Below, one piece after another: positions 15,495 through 25,011 of a stretch of 64,000 nucleotides of DNA; within the stretch, counting starts at the first letter, position 1, and every line of letters starts with the position of its first letter. Under the pieces are notes generated by a model. That model searched no databases. It was given only the letters and a program-made list of their open reading frames with translations, and had not been told where the DNA came from. Made by a program: the position numbers and the translations under genes. The DNA is from JACCTI01 sp038237435 (lineage in GTDB: Bacteria > Verrucomicrobiota > Verrucomicrobiia > Chthoniobacterales > UBA10450): positions 62,001 to 126,000 of the forward strand of contig JBBRYT010000001.1 of assembly GCA_038237435.1 (NCBI GenBank). Reading direction: 5' to 3'.

Positions 15495-18050
15495 TTAGTT
15501 AGCGACTACGTTTACCAGCTTATTCGGGACGGCAATAATTTTGCGAACCGTCTTGCCGGCGATGAATTCCTGAACGCGGGGATTCGCCAGGGCAATCCGT
15601 TCCAATTCTTCGTTAGGCGCGTTGATCGGCGCACGGACGCGATCGCGCACTTTACCGTTTACCTGTAGGATAATCTCGACTTCATCCTCGACCAGAGGGG
15701 CGGGATCGAATTCCGGCCAGGTTTGCGCGTTGATTTCGCCTAACGAGTGCTGGAAGTTTTGACCGAGTTTTTCCCAAAGCTCGGCGGCCAAGTGGGGCGC
15801 GAAAGGAGACAGCACGACTAAGAACGTCCGCATGACCGAAACAGGAATAACGGGTGCGTTGGTAAACGCGTTGACGAAAACCATCATTTGCGAGATCGCA
15901 GTATTGAAAGAGAGCGACTCGATGTCTTCGGTCACTTTCTTGATCGTGGCGTGTAGAATTTTCTGTTGCGATTTTTCCGCGGCGGCATCCTGCACGCGAG
16001 GTGATAACTCCCATTCGCCCGCCTGATTTTCCTCCATGAGCAGGCGCCAAACGCGCGCGAGAAATCGCGAAACGCCTTCGACGCCTTTCATACTCCACGG
16101 CTTCATCTGCTCGAGCGGACCCATAAACATCTCGTAGCACCGAAGCGCGTCCGCGCCGTACTCCGTGATGACATCGAGCGGATCGATGACGTTGCCCCAG
16201 CGTTTCGACATCTTGCGATTGTCCTCGCCGAGGATCATCCCCTGATTGACCAAGCGTTGGAACGGCTCGGGTTTGGACAAATAGCCGAGATCGAAAAGGA
16301 CCTTGTGCCAGAAACGCGCATACAAAAGATGCAGGACGGCGTGCTCGGTTCCGCCGACGTAAAGATCAACTCCGCCGGCTTGCGGGCCGCCCATCCAGTA
16401 GCGTTCCTCTTCTTCACCGACAAAGCGCGACGCGTTCGCCGGATCGCAAAAGCGCAGGTAATACCAACATGAACCGGCCCACTGCGGCATGGTGTTGGTT
16501 TCGCGCGTCGCATTTTCGGAATAACGAACCCAGTCTTTGGCTTTCGCCAGCGGCGGCTCGCCGGTTCCGGTTGGCTTGTAGTCTTCCAACTCCGGCGGCA
16601 CGAGTGGTAATTCGCTTTCGCCTAACGAGTGGTGTTTGCCATTCTCCCAGACGACGGGGAACGGTTCGCCCCAGTAACGCTGCCGGGAGAAAAGCCAGTC
16701 GCGCAACTTAAAGCGCACATCGGCTCGGCCTTGTCCCTTTTCTTCGAGCCAGGCGACAATTTTCTTCTTCGCTTCCGAGGTTGGCAGGCCGTTGATCAAA
16801 GGCGAATTGATCGCAGTCCCATCGTCGAGGCACCCGATCGATTCGTCAGGCGTTTTGCCCGGCACTTGTACAACCGGGATAATTTCCAGTTCGAACTTGC
16901 GGGCGAATTCCAGATCGCGTTCGTCGTGCCCCGGCACGCCCATGATCGCGCCAGTGCCGTACCCCATGAGCACGTAATCGGCGATCCAGATTGGAATTTT
17001 CTGGTCGTTAACTGGATTGATGGCGTAGGCGCCGATAAATGCGCCGGTTTTTTCTTTAGCGAGATCGGTTCGCTCTAGATCAGATTTCGCGGTAATCTGC
17101 TCGCGATATTTTGCCACTTCGGCGCGCTTGTCTGCACTCGTTAGGCGATCGACCAGCGGATGTTCCGGGGCAAGCACCATGTAATTCGCGCCGTAGATGG
17201 TATCGGGCCTCGTGGTGAAAACGCGAATGAGCTCATCGTAATTTTCGATTTTGAATTCGATCTCCGCGCCTCCGCTGCGTCCGATCCAATTTCGCTGGAG
17301 CAGTTTGATTCCTTCCGGCCAATCCAAATCCTTCAGCTCGTCGGCCAAACGGTCAGCGTAAGCAGTGATGCGCAGCATCCATTGCCGCATCGGCCGCCTC
17401 ACGACAGGAAAGCCGCCGACTTCGCTCTTGCCGTCGATCACCTCCTCGTTCGCGAGCACGGTGCCGAGATCGGGACACCAATTGACGGGGACTTCGGCGA
17501 CGTAAGCGAGGCGAACGCTGTCGGGATCGTCGCCGCGATAAGTGGAAATCGGTTCCGCCTTTTTCGTCTGCGGGTTAACCCACGAATTGTAAATCTGAAG
17601 AAAAATCCATTGCGTCCAGCGATAGAATCTCGGATCGGCCGTGCTGATTTCGCGTTCCCAATCGTAGGAAAATCCGATGCGCTTCAGCTGCGTTTTGAAC
17701 TTCCCGATGTTGTCGCGCGTCGTGACTGCGGGATGCTGGCCGGTCTTGATTGCATATTGTTCCGCCGGCAATCCGAACGCGTCCCATCCCATGGGATGCA
17801 AAACATTGAAGCCGCACATGCGCTTGTAGCGCGCGATTATGTCCGTCGCGGTATAACCTTCCGGATGTCCGACGTGTAAGCCGGCGCCGCTCGGATAGGG
17901 AAACATGTCGAGGATGTAGTACTTCGGTTTTTTTGGATCAAAGTTTTGCTCACCCGGATTCGGTGCATGAAAGGCGCGACCCTCATCCCAGATCGTTTGC
18001 CATTTCGGCTCGATCTGATCGAAAGGATAGGGTTTACGTCGCTCGCTCAT
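15495..18050 (-). CDS. leuS: leucyl-tRNA synthetase
   Basis: Class I synthetase charging tRNA-Leu. It has the HIGH motif (GAGLHVGHPEGY, ~45-56), a CP1 editing domain, the KMSKS motif (NRKMSKRWG), an anticodon domain, and a C-terminal domain; 851 residues, normal. Four copies of the dispersed 11-mer or close variants lie inside (15608, 15738, 16620, 17146), read as PNE, SLG, SLG and LTS, outside the signature motifs. It is divergent from rdgB. Confidence 0.97.
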   Translation of the reverse strand: MSERRKPYPFDQIEPKWQTIWDEGRAFHAPNPGEQNFDPKKPKYYILDMFPYPSGAGLHVGHPEGYTATDIIARYKRMCGFNVLHPMGWDAFGLPAEQYAIKTGQHPAVTTRDNIGKFKTQLKRIGFSYDWEREISTADPRFYRWTQWIFLQIYNSWVNPQTKKAEPISTYRGDDPDSVRLAYVAEVPVNWCPDLGTVLANEEVIDGKSEVGGFPVVRRPMRQWMLRITAYADRLADELKDLDWPEGIKLLQRNWIGRSGGAEIEFKIENYDELIRVFTTRPDTIYGANYMVLAPEHPLVDRLTSADKRAEVAKYREQITAKSDLERTDLAKEKTGAFIGAYAINPVNDQKIPIWIADYVLMGYGTGAIMGVPGHDERDLEFARKFELEIIPVVQVPGKTPDESIGCLDDGTAINSPLINGLPTSEAKKKIVAWLEEKGQGRADVRFKLRDWLFSRQRYWGEPFPVVWENGKHHSLGESELPLVPPELEDYKPTGTGEPPLAKAKDWVRYSENATRETNTMPQWAGSCWYYLRFCDPANASRFVGEEEERYWMGGPQAGGVDLYVGGTEHAVLHLLYARFWHKVLFDLGYLSKPEPFQRLVNQGMILGEDNRKMSKRWGNVIDPLDVITEYGADALRCYEMFMGPLEQMKPWSMKGVEGVSRFLARVWRLLMEENQAGEWELSPRVQDAAAEKSQQKILHATIKKVTEDIESLSFNTAISQMMVFVNAFTNAPVIPVSVMRTFLVVLSPFAPHLAAELWEKLGQNFQHSLGEINAQTWPEFDPAPLVEDEVEIILQVNGKVRDRVRAPINAPNEELERIALANPRVQEFIAGKTVRKIIAVPNKLVNVVAN

Positions 18051-18101
18051 GCAGAAGAGTTGGACAGGATTAACGGGATTTGCAGGATTTCAACATTCGT
18101 C

Positions 18102-18686
18102 GTGATTCCGCTGCTCCTCGCAACTCGCAACGCACATAAGACCCGTGAGTTCGCTCAAATTCTTGGCGGCGAGTTCGCGGTCTCCGACCTGACAAGCTCG
18201 ACCGAAATTCCACCGGTCGAAGAAACCGGATGCACTTTCGAAGAGAACGCCGTCCTAAAAGCCGTCACAATTTCAAAGACACGGCCGGGCCTTGTCGTGG
18301 CCGACGATTCTGGATTGGAAGTAGACGTGCTCGGCGGCGCGCCCGGAATTTTTTCCGCCCGATACTCGGGAGAAAGCGCGACCGATCAGGAAAATATAGG
18401 CAAGCTCTTGCAGGAACTTCGAGAGGCAGCGGACCGGCGTGCTTGCTTTCGTTGCGTGATCGTTCTAGCTCGCAAGGGCGAAACGCTGGCTGTTTTTGCC
18501 GGAGAACTCGAAGGCACAATCTCGCTTGAACCGCGCGGTAAAAATGGATTCGGATACGATCCGATTTTCATTCCCGCGGGACACGATCGGACATTCGCGG
18601 AACTCGGCGAGGAAACGAAAAACCGAATCAGCCATCGCGCACGGGCAGTCGCGCAACTACGCGATAATTTCAAATCGAGCCGTTAA
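18102..18686 (+). CDS. rdgB: dITP/XTP pyrophosphatase (HAM1 family)
   Basis: Hydrolyses non-canonical purine nucleoside triphosphates. A GTG start at 18102 gives VIPLLLATRNAHKTREF, matching the family's N-terminal substrate-loop motif (T/S-x-N-x-x-K) and a 194-residue protein of normal length; upstream codons would add an unmatched extension. Further motifs: PPVEETGCTFEENA, VADDSGLEVD and GFGYDPIF. The stop overlaps that of the convergent exbD-like gene by 4 bp (TTAA). Confidence 0.93.
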   Translation: MIPLLLATRNAHKTREFAQILGGEFAVSDLTSSTEIPPVEETGCTFEENAVLKAVTISKTRPGLVVADDSGLEVDVLGGAPGIFSARYSGESATDQENIGKLLQELREAADRRACFRCVIVLARKGETLAVFAGELEGTISLEPRGKNGFGYDPIFIPAGHDRTFAELGEETKNRISHRARAVAQLRDNFKSSR

Positions 18687-19123
18687 GGCGTCGTGCCGGG
18701 GGCGCCTTGCGGCGCGGCGACCTTGATCTGGTAACCGATCTTGTCGATGCCGGCCGAGCGAATCTTATCGAGCACGCTGATAACGTCGCCATGCATTGCG
18801 GCCTGCTCCGCGCTCAAGGAGACTTTGACGTCCTTGTTCGCTTTGTAGAGCGCGTAAAGTCGTCCCATCACCTCATCTGAATTCACCGGCTGGTTATCGA
18901 AATAAATCAAATTTCCTTCGGTGATCCGGATGCGCACCGTGTCCTTGTTGGGGTCTTGTTGCTGCACCGCGATGTTGCTGGGCAGATTCACACGTATGCC
19001 TTTCATGTGCGTCTGGCTCAAGCTAACCATCATGAAACTAGCGAGGAGGAAGAACATGATATCGATCAAAGGAATGATCTCGATGCGCGCGTGCTTCTTC
19101 GGAATGGGTGATCGCATTCTCAT
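18683..19123 (-). CDS. ExbD/TolR-family protein, second operon, distal copy
   Basis: A 146-residue protein with a basic N-terminus (IPKKHARIEIIPLID), one transmembrane helix with conserved Asp (PLIDIMFFLLASFMMV) and a periplasmic domain. It is nearly identical at the N-terminus to the other ExbD at 19779, so the two arose by duplication. It is the last gene of the operon exbB, exbD, tonB, exbD; 12 bp separate it from the tonB-like gene. Confidence 0.9.
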   Translation of the reverse strand: MRMRSPIPKKHARIEIIPLIDIMFFLLASFMMVSLSQTHMKGIRVNLPSNIAVQQQDPNKDTVRIRITEGNLIYFDNQPVNSDEVMGRLYALYKANKDVKVSLSAEQAAMHGDVISVLDKIRSAGIDKIGYQIKVAAPQGAPGTTP

Positions 19124-19135
19124 AAGAAAAGCCCG

Positions 19136-19777
19136 CTAGTAGGACGCTCCGTTCATGGTGAACGTGATCGGCGTTCGCACTTTCGAAACGGTTCCGGGTT
19201 TGAAGCGCCATCTGCGGAAGGTGCTCGTAGCGGCGTTATCCAAAATCGGATTGCCTGTGCTCTGCTGCATGTCCGCGCTCGTGACCGATCCGCTGGAAGG
19301 ATCGACCGTCATCACACAAACACCGCTGCCGGTGATCTTCGAGCGCCGCGCTTCGTATGGATATTCCGGACGGGGCGCGCTTACCGCCACAGCCTTGGCC
19401 GACGACATCGACATCGGACCAGGTGCGCCTGCTGGCTTCGGTCGCGCGATTGGCGCAACCGGCTTGGTCGGCTTGTCGCGTTTCGGCGGTGGCGTCGGTT
19501 TCTCCTCGACGAACTCCGGAATCTCCGTCGGTTCCGGCGGCGCTTCGGTTGGCTCTGGTTCCTGCACTTCTTCCGGTGGCGGAGTTGGCTCCGGCGAGGT
19601 CTGTTCGAAAGTTACTTCGGCCGCCTGATCGAGTTGCGAGATATCAGCTGGTGCCGGCTCTTCTGGCTTGAGCGCGGCGATACCAACCGCAGTCGCATGA
19701 ATTGCGAGCGCAGCGCCAAATGCAGCCCAGACCTGCCACTTGGGCGCTGGTTTGTAGAGTAATGGACCGACGGCCAT
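19136..19777 (-). CDS. TonB-family energy transducer
   Basis: A 213-residue protein with an N-terminal anchor helix (WAAFGAALAIHATAVGIAAL, ~18-37), a Pro/Glu-rich spacer (~50-115) and a C-terminal TonB domain (YPYEARRSKITGSGVCVMTVD, with RRWRFKPGTV near the end). It transmits proton-motive force to outer-membrane receptors. It is flanked by two exbD genes with an exbB upstream; no receptor gene lies in the window. Confidence 0.88.
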   Translation of the reverse strand: MAVGPLLYKPAPKWQVWAAFGAALAIHATAVGIAALKPEEPAPADISQLDQAAEVTFEQTSPEPTPPPEEVQEPEPTEAPPEPTEIPEFVEEKPTPPPKRDKPTKPVAPIARPKPAGAPGPMSMSSAKAVAVSAPRPEYPYEARRSKITGSGVCVMTVDPSSGSVTSADMQQSTGNPILDNAATSTFRRWRFKPGTVSKVRTPITFTMNGASY

Positions 19778-19778
19778 A

Positions 19779-20237
19779 CTAATTGCTGCCCGGAGCGGGC
19801 ACCCCTTTCAAAGCTTCACTCTTGATTTCAAATGCGATCTTGGTGAATCCAGTCGAACGGATTTGATCGAGCAAACGCGTGACGTTTCCGTGCAAAGCTT
19901 CGCGATCGCCGCGAACAAAAATCTTTGGTTCCGGTCGATCTTTGTTCGCTGACCACTCCGCGTAGATGGGCTTTAGTTTCCCGGGGACGTCTTCATAAGA
20001 GATTTTCGTTTTATCCCAATAGATGTAACCGTCGCGATCGACCGAGAAGCTGTAGTAATCTTTTTTCGATTGCGTTTGTCCCGACGCACCCGTCGGCAGC
20101 GCAACCTTGATCCCCTTCATCGTAGTCTGGCTGAGGCTGACCATCATGAAACTGGCCAGGAGAAAGAACATGATGTCGATGAGCGGAATAATCTCAATCC
20201 GCGCATGCTTTTTGGGAATTGGAGAGGTGACTTCCAT
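19779..20237 (-). CDS. ExbD/TolR-family protein, second operon, proximal copy
   Basis: A 152-residue protein with the same N-terminal arm and transmembrane segment as the ExbD at 18683 (IPKKHARIEIIPLIDIMFF) but a diverged periplasmic domain. It lies 5 bp downstream of exbB and 1 bp before the tonB-like gene. Confidence 0.9.
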   Translation of the reverse strand: MEVTSPIPKKHARIEIIPLIDIMFFLLASFMMVSLSQTTMKGIKVALPTGASGQTQSKKDYYSFSVDRDGYIYWDKTKISYEDVPGKLKPIYAEWSANKDRPEPKIFVRGDREALHGNVTRLLDQIRSTGFTKIAFEIKSEALKGVPAPGSN

Positions 20238-20242
20238 AGCCG

Positions 20243-21187
20243 CTATTTCGTCATCGCGGTGATGTCGAGATCACCTTTCTTTTGCGCTTCAAGCATAACT
20301 TCAAGGTTTGTCGCTGCCGTCTGCAGCTCGAACTCTAAGTTAGACACTCGAGAGGTGAAAAAGTTAAACGGAACCAGCGCGAAAATTGCGATGCCCAGAC
20401 CGCAAGCAGTGGCGATAAGCGCTTCCGCGATACCGCCGGTCACCGCCGTCACAGCTAATTCTTCGTTGCCGAGGAAGCTGAACGATTTCATCAGACCGGT
20501 GATCGTTCCCAAGAGACCAAGCAACGGAGCGAGCGTGACGAGCGTGTCCATGACGACGAGAAATCTTCCCGCGCGTTTGATTTCGATACCGGCGGCAACT
20601 TGCAGCGCGCCTTGCAGCGACGCGTGCTGGTGATTCAGACCATTCCACATCATGCGCAAAACGGGATCGCGCGATCCGCGCGACAAACGCGAAGCTTCAG
20701 CGACATCACCATTTTCAATGGCGGTGAAAACTTTCTCGATGCGTTTCGGATCGCGGCGCATCCAGCGACCGAGCCACCAGAAAATACGCTCGACCACCAC
20801 GGCGAGGGCGACGACCGACACGATTAAAATCGGCCACATGATCGGGCCGCCGTGCTTGAACTTATCGACTAAATAATTTCCCGTGTCCGCAGGCGGCGGC
20901 GGAACGGTTGCGCCCGGCGAAGCGCTCGCTGCCGTAGCAGGCGGCGCCATACCGGCTGCAGTCGAGGGGCTCATGCCGGGCGGCGGCGGGACAACTGGAA
21001 CGGTACCGGGAGGCGTGGCTGCCAGGCCGGGCGCGGTTGTCGCTGGAGCGGTTGCGGCAGGCATGGTCGCCGGGGCGGACGCGGAAATACCCGGCGATGT
21101 CCCAGCCGCGGGCAGCGGCGTGGTTTGCGCAAACAAGTTAAGAGCGACAGTGAGGGCAACAAGAGAGGTGATAAGCAGTTTTTTCAT
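20243..21187 (-). CDS. ExbB/TolQ/MotA-family channel with secreted Pro/Ala-rich N-terminus
   Basis: The start is placed at MKKLLITSLVALTVALNLFA (21187), which gives a proper signal peptide; an upstream Met at 21214 is possible. A Pro/Ala/Gly-rich stretch (~25-95) precedes the channel domain: TM1 (MWPILIVSVVALAVVVERIFW), a cytoplasmic loop, and TM2/TM3 with LAPLLGLLGTITGLMKSF and GGIAEALIATACGLGIAI. The signal peptide plus low-complexity extension is absent from classical E. coli ExbB. It is first gene of the exbB-exbD-tonB-exbD operon. Confidence 0.88.
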   Translation of the reverse strand: MKKLLITSLVALTVALNLFAQTTPLPAAGTSPGISASAPATMPAATAPATTAPGLAATPPGTVPVVPPPPGMSPSTAAGMAPPATAASASPGATVPPPPADTGNYLVDKFKHGGPIMWPILIVSVVALAVVVERIFWWLGRWMRRDPKRIEKVFTAIENGDVAEASRLSRGSRDPVLRMMWNGLNHQHASLQGALQVAAGIEIKRAGRFLVVMDTLVTLAPLLGLLGTITGLMKSFSFLGNEELAVTAVTGGIAEALIATACGLGIAIFALVPFNFFTSRVSNLEFELQTAATNLEVMLEAQKKGDLDITAMTK

Positions 21188-21390
21188 ATGTTGAAGGAAA
21201 GGCTCACAGGCCAATCCGATGCATTTGTGGCAGTTGTCTGATATTTATTCGCAATGTGACAACGGCGAGTCGAGTAAATCTTTTCAGATAATTCCTTCGC
21301 GTTATGCACACTGCGACTTCCACCATTAGTATTTCGCAGCAAAAAACTCTTCGGATGTAGAAGGAGCCAATCTAAATTTTTCTTTTAGGC

Positions 21391-22161
21391 TCAATTTTTT
21401 TTTGCGAGCGCGACTCGATTGCGCAGCGGTGGCCAATCGCTGATCTGCGCTTCCAATTCATCACCGGCCTCAATCGGCCCGACCCCGGACGGCGTTCCGG
21501 TAATAATAAGATCGCCCGGCAGCAGAGTGAGATTCTCACTGGCAAAGGCGACGATTTCCGCGACCGAATAGATCATTTGGCTGGTGCGGGCTTCCTGTTT
21601 GATCACGCCGTTTTGCCGCAAAGTTAGCGGCACATCGCGGACATCCACCTCGGTATAAATGAACGGCCCGACCGGTGTGTAAGTGTCGAAAGACTTCGCG
21701 CGCGCGAATTGTTTTTCGGCGTTCTGCAAATCGCGATCGCTAATGTCCTGCGCGACGGTGTAGCCGAAAACGTAGCTTAATGCGTCCGCTTTCGTCGCAT
21801 TCTTCGCCGGCCGCCCCATGACGATAGCGAGTTCCGTTTCGAAATGCGTTTGATGTTCGGGATACGCAATCTCGATCGTGCCGTTGTGGGGCAGAAGAGA
21901 AGTCGGCGCCTTGAACCGGATCAAGGGCGTGCCGAGGGGCGTGCGTTTCATTTCCGCGATGTGATCGGCGTAATTCAAACCGACTGCGATCAATTTGCTT
22001 GGCGCGACCGGCAGATCGAGGGTCACTTCGCCTAACGAGTAGTTCTCGCCCGTTTCCTTCAGCTCAATCCACGGAGCACTCGTTAGGCGAAAAACTTTTC
22101 CTCCGCGCACTTCGCCGAAAAATTTCGTCCGGTCGATTTTGAATCCCCCGAAAGTGCGCAT
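21391..22161 (-). CDS. fumarylacetoacetate hydrolase (FAH) family enzyme
   Basis: A 256-residue protein with the family core: NYADHIAEM, metal-binding acidic residues in HFETELAIVMG, DISDRDLQ, and the C-terminal GDLIITGTPSGVG signature. Relatives are 2-keto-4-pentenoate hydratases, acylpyruvases or oxaloacetate decarboxylases; the substrate is not inferable. Two 11-mer copies (22030, 22078) in opposite orientation lie 48 bp apart in its 5' part. It overlaps the upstream gene by 1 bp (TGATG). Confidence 0.88.
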   Translation of the reverse strand: MRTFGGFKIDRTKFFGEVRGGKVFRLTSAPWIELKETGENYSLGEVTLDLPVAPSKLIAVGLNYADHIAEMKRTPLGTPLIRFKAPTSLLPHNGTIEIAYPEHQTHFETELAIVMGRPAKNATKADALSYVFGYTVAQDISDRDLQNAEKQFARAKSFDTYTPVGPFIYTEVDVRDVPLTLRQNGVIKQEARTSQMIYSVAEIVAFASENLTLLPGDLIITGTPSGVGPIEAGDELEAQISDWPPLRNRVALAKKN

Positions 22162-22922
22162 CAGTTTTTTGCCGGCTGCGGCACGATGGCCAGGAAATCG
22201 CGAACGTTTTTCTGTTCACTAATATAGACTGGGCCTTTTTCGCGGCTGAACCAAAACGCGCTCGACGAACCGCCGTCCATATTCAAGGCACGCGAAATTT
22301 TAAGCTCGGGAACGCAAAGAATTTCGGAGAGCTGGGCCAGGGTGACGGACGAACAGAACCCCAGCATGGCCTGATCACCCGAGACGGCAACGAAAGTGCG
22401 GCGGGCCTCGCGTTCCATATTCAAACTTGCAATCGGCTTGCCGTTTTCGACCAGAAATGGCCCGCACTGCCGGGCTGCGGCCGGCTTCAACTTCATGGAA
22501 AATTCCGCCGTCCGCTGGATAACCACGCGGCTATCGTTCGCGCTGACCACACCGCTCAGGAGTTTGGCTTTTTGCAGCGGCTTAATGAGTCGTCCGTCGC
22601 TGATCGACAATCCGACCGGCGCAAATTCCGGATCGAAATAGCCACCGTTTATTCCGGAGAGACAATGCTCGCGAGACATGACCGTGCCTAACGAGTCGTT
22701 GCCCTGCGGATTATCGATTACCCGCAAGGTCGCGGTCTTGGCGGGGAAAATTGCCAAATCCAAATTCGCGCGCAGGCCTTCCTCTCCGGCCGCCACCATA
22801 AGATGTCGATGTTCGATGCGCGGACCGGCCGAGAATTCCGACTGCGTTGAAACGACCGTCCATGCCGCTCGCGCGCAAGAGACAAGAAAGAACGCGAAAA
22901 CCGCGCAGCTAAACTTTCGCAC
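22161..22922 (-). CDS. phosphodiester glycosidase (NAGPA) domain protein, exported
   Basis: A 253-residue protein with an N-terminal signal (KFSCAVFAFFLVSCARA, with SCA a possible lipobox). The NAGPA/DUF2233 core is visible: NGGYFDPEFAPVGLSISDGR and a C-terminal ALNMDGGSSSAFW. Homologues cleave phosphodiester-linked sugars or act in exopolysaccharide metabolism. It overlaps the 3' end of the upstream TPR gene by 14 bp. Confidence 0.8.
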   Translation of the reverse strand: MRKFSCAVFAFFLVSCARAAWTVVSTQSEFSAGPRIEHRHLMVAAGEEGLRANLDLAIFPAKTATLRVIDNPQGNDSLGTVMSREHCLSGINGGYFDPEFAPVGLSISDGRLIKPLQKAKLLSGVVSANDSRVVIQRTAEFSMKLKPAAARQCGPFLVENGKPIASLNMEREARRTFVAVSGDQAMLGFCSSVTLAQLSEILCVPELKISRALNMDGGSSSAFWFSREKGPVYISEQKNVRDFLAIVPQPAKN

Positions 22923-24921
22923 GGAATTTTTCCACGATCTGGGGGAAGCGCGCGTCGTCGCGAATCGGATCCCAAATGGGATTCAGGCGCAACATCTGTG
23001 GGCATAGCGGACTCGGAATTTTCGCGAGTTCTTCCAATGTCTGGAAAGCGCGATCGTTCTCCCCGACCTGCGCGTAAATTTCGGCCGCGGAAAGCGCAAT
23101 ATCGGGGCCGTGAAACGCGTCTTTGCTAACCGGCAGCAACTCGAGCGCGCGCTGTGCTTCCGCGAGCGCCGATTCCTTTTCTCCGAGAAAACCCAGCACA
23201 GTGGCGAGGATTATGTGAGCGTCGGGATCGAGCGGCGAAACGTTCACCCGTTCCTGAGCCAAACCCTTTGCTTTCACAAAAGCGGCACCTGCCGCCGCCT
23301 CATCCTTCAGACCGCGATGGGCCGCGCCGATCACGATATATTTGTTGGTCAAAACCTCCATCTGCGGCATTGGGCCATCGTCCGGCGTGGCTTCCGCCGC
23401 TTGCAGTGCCTCCGCGTATTTGCGCTGCAAAAGAAAAACGCCGCTGCTCTGCGTACGAATGAGATGCCGGAGATCATTCGGCATTTGATTGACCCGGGCG
23501 AGCGCTGCCTCCGCCACACTGAAATCGCCTTTTTCCTCGATGCCGAGTTTGGCTTTGAGGCCTAACATGCCGAAAGATTGGGGTGCGACCTGTTCCGCGC
23601 GCTCCAAAATCCTCCGCGCATTCTCAAAGTCGCGCGCCAGTTCGTAATTCATAGCCAGGTTCTGCAAGGCCCAGGAATCCTGCGGGTTTAACGAGGCCGC
23701 TTTCTGCAAATTCGCGTTCGATTCCGCCCACTGCCCTTGTCGCCGCTGGATCGCACCGAGCGCGAGGTAAACTTCGTTGGCGTTCGGCAGACCGCGTTGC
23801 GCGATCTCGAACTCGCGCAGCGCCGCGTCGAAACCGGCGTCGCCATAGTAATACGAAAATCCGAGCGCAAGATGTCCTTCGGGCAAATCCGGCTGCAATT
23901 CCAGTGCTCGCGCCGCCAGCTGCCGCGCCTTTTCGCGCCGCGCCGGAGTTGAATCGTAGGTGTGCAGAATCCAGCTCTCCAATTGCGAATAACCGGCCGC
24001 GGCCAAAGCGAAATTCGGATCGAGTTGCAGCGCGCGTTCGTAGAGATGTTCCGCCTGTTTTAGTTTCGCGATATCGTCCGCGTGCGAGTGCAGATCGTGC
24101 GCCTCGACGAACGCGAGGTAAGCCTCGCTGTTCTCAGTCGGTTTGCGCATCATCTGCGCCATCTCGCCCGGCGAGAGTTTAGCCTGCAATTCGTGAGCGA
24201 TTTTTTGTGCGAGATCGGTTTGGATGGCGAAAACATCGGTCAAATCGCGATCATATTCCTGCGCCCAAAGATGTTCATCATTCTGCGCGTTGATTAACTG
24301 CACGTTGAGTCGCACACGGTTGCCCGATTTGCGTACCGTGCCTTCGAGAATGGCGGAAACGCCAAGCGTTTTTCCGATTTCGCGCAAGGTGCTCGACTTA
24401 CCGCGATAGCTCATCACAGAAGTGCGGGAAACCACTTTCAAGTCACCGATCCGGGCGAGGTTCGTCAGAATGTCGTCCTGAATTCCGTCGGCGAAAAAGG
24501 CGTTCTCCTTGTCGTCGCTGAGATTTTCAAACGGCAAAACCGCGATCGACTTTTCCATCCTATGCGCGGAGGCGCGTGGCAGGAGAAAGAATCCGGCGAC
24601 GCCAGAAATCACCACCGCGAGCAAAAGCAACAAACCAAGATTGCGACGGCCGCGGCGTTGCGTCGGAAAACTTGGAAGAGGTTCGGTAGCGCGAACGCCT
24701 TCGGGCGTGATATCAAAAACCCAGGCGAAAATGAGCGCGATGGGAAACCCAATCAGGAGCAAGGAAATGACGAGACGCAGCGTCCAATTAGGCAATTCCC
24801 AGGCGGGAAAGGCGGCCGAGGCCAGCTGGATAATGCCGCCGGCCGCGACGATGTAAGCGACCGCAACTCGATAAACCTTGCGGCGTTTTACCTCCTCAAA
24901 AAAGCCGCTCATTTCGGACAT
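22909..24921 (-). CDS. membrane protein with TolB-like/cyclase-associated domain and TPR repeats
   Basis: A 670-residue protein. Two N-terminal hydrophobic segments (~17-38, ~48-70) are followed by a third (~95-113); then the segment SIAVLPFENLSDDKENAFFADGI starts the TolB/FlgO-like domain usually found in class III adenylate cyclase-associated proteins; residues ~265-660 are tetratricopeptide repeats. No cyclase or DNA-binding domain is present. Probably an anchored scaffold; actual role unknown. It contains no copy of the dispersed 11-mer. Confidence 0.8.
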   Translation of the reverse strand: MSEMSGFFEEVKRRKVYRVAVAYIVAAGGIIQLASAAFPAWELPNWTLRLVISLLLIGFPIALIFAWVFDITPEGVRATEPLPSFPTQRRGRRNLGLLLLLAVVISGVAGFFLLPRASAHRMEKSIAVLPFENLSDDKENAFFADGIQDDILTNLARIGDLKVVSRTSVMSYRGKSSTLREIGKTLGVSAILEGTVRKSGNRVRLNVQLINAQNDEHLWAQEYDRDLTDVFAIQTDLAQKIAHELQAKLSPGEMAQMMRKPTENSEAYLAFVEAHDLHSHADDIAKLKQAEHLYERALQLDPNFALAAAGYSQLESWILHTYDSTPARREKARQLAARALELQPDLPEGHLALGFSYYYGDAGFDAALREFEIAQRGLPNANEVYLALGAIQRRQGQWAESNANLQKAASLNPQDSWALQNLAMNYELARDFENARRILERAEQVAPQSFGMLGLKAKLGIEEKGDFSVAEAALARVNQMPNDLRHLIRTQSSGVFLLQRKYAEALQAAEATPDDGPMPQMEVLTNKYIVIGAAHRGLKDEAAAGAAFVKAKGLAQERVNVSPLDPDAHIILATVLGFLGEKESALAEAQRALELLPVSKDAFHGPDIALSAAEIYAQVGENDRAFQTLEELAKIPSPLCPQMLRLNPIWDPIRDDARFPQIVEKFRAKV

Positions 24922-25011
24922 TCAATGCAGGCACTCCGGTTTAGACAAGAGCGATGACGAAACGTTGCGCAAATGCGTCAGGGCGCGGACGGTAGGCACC
25001 ATTCCGCCCAC

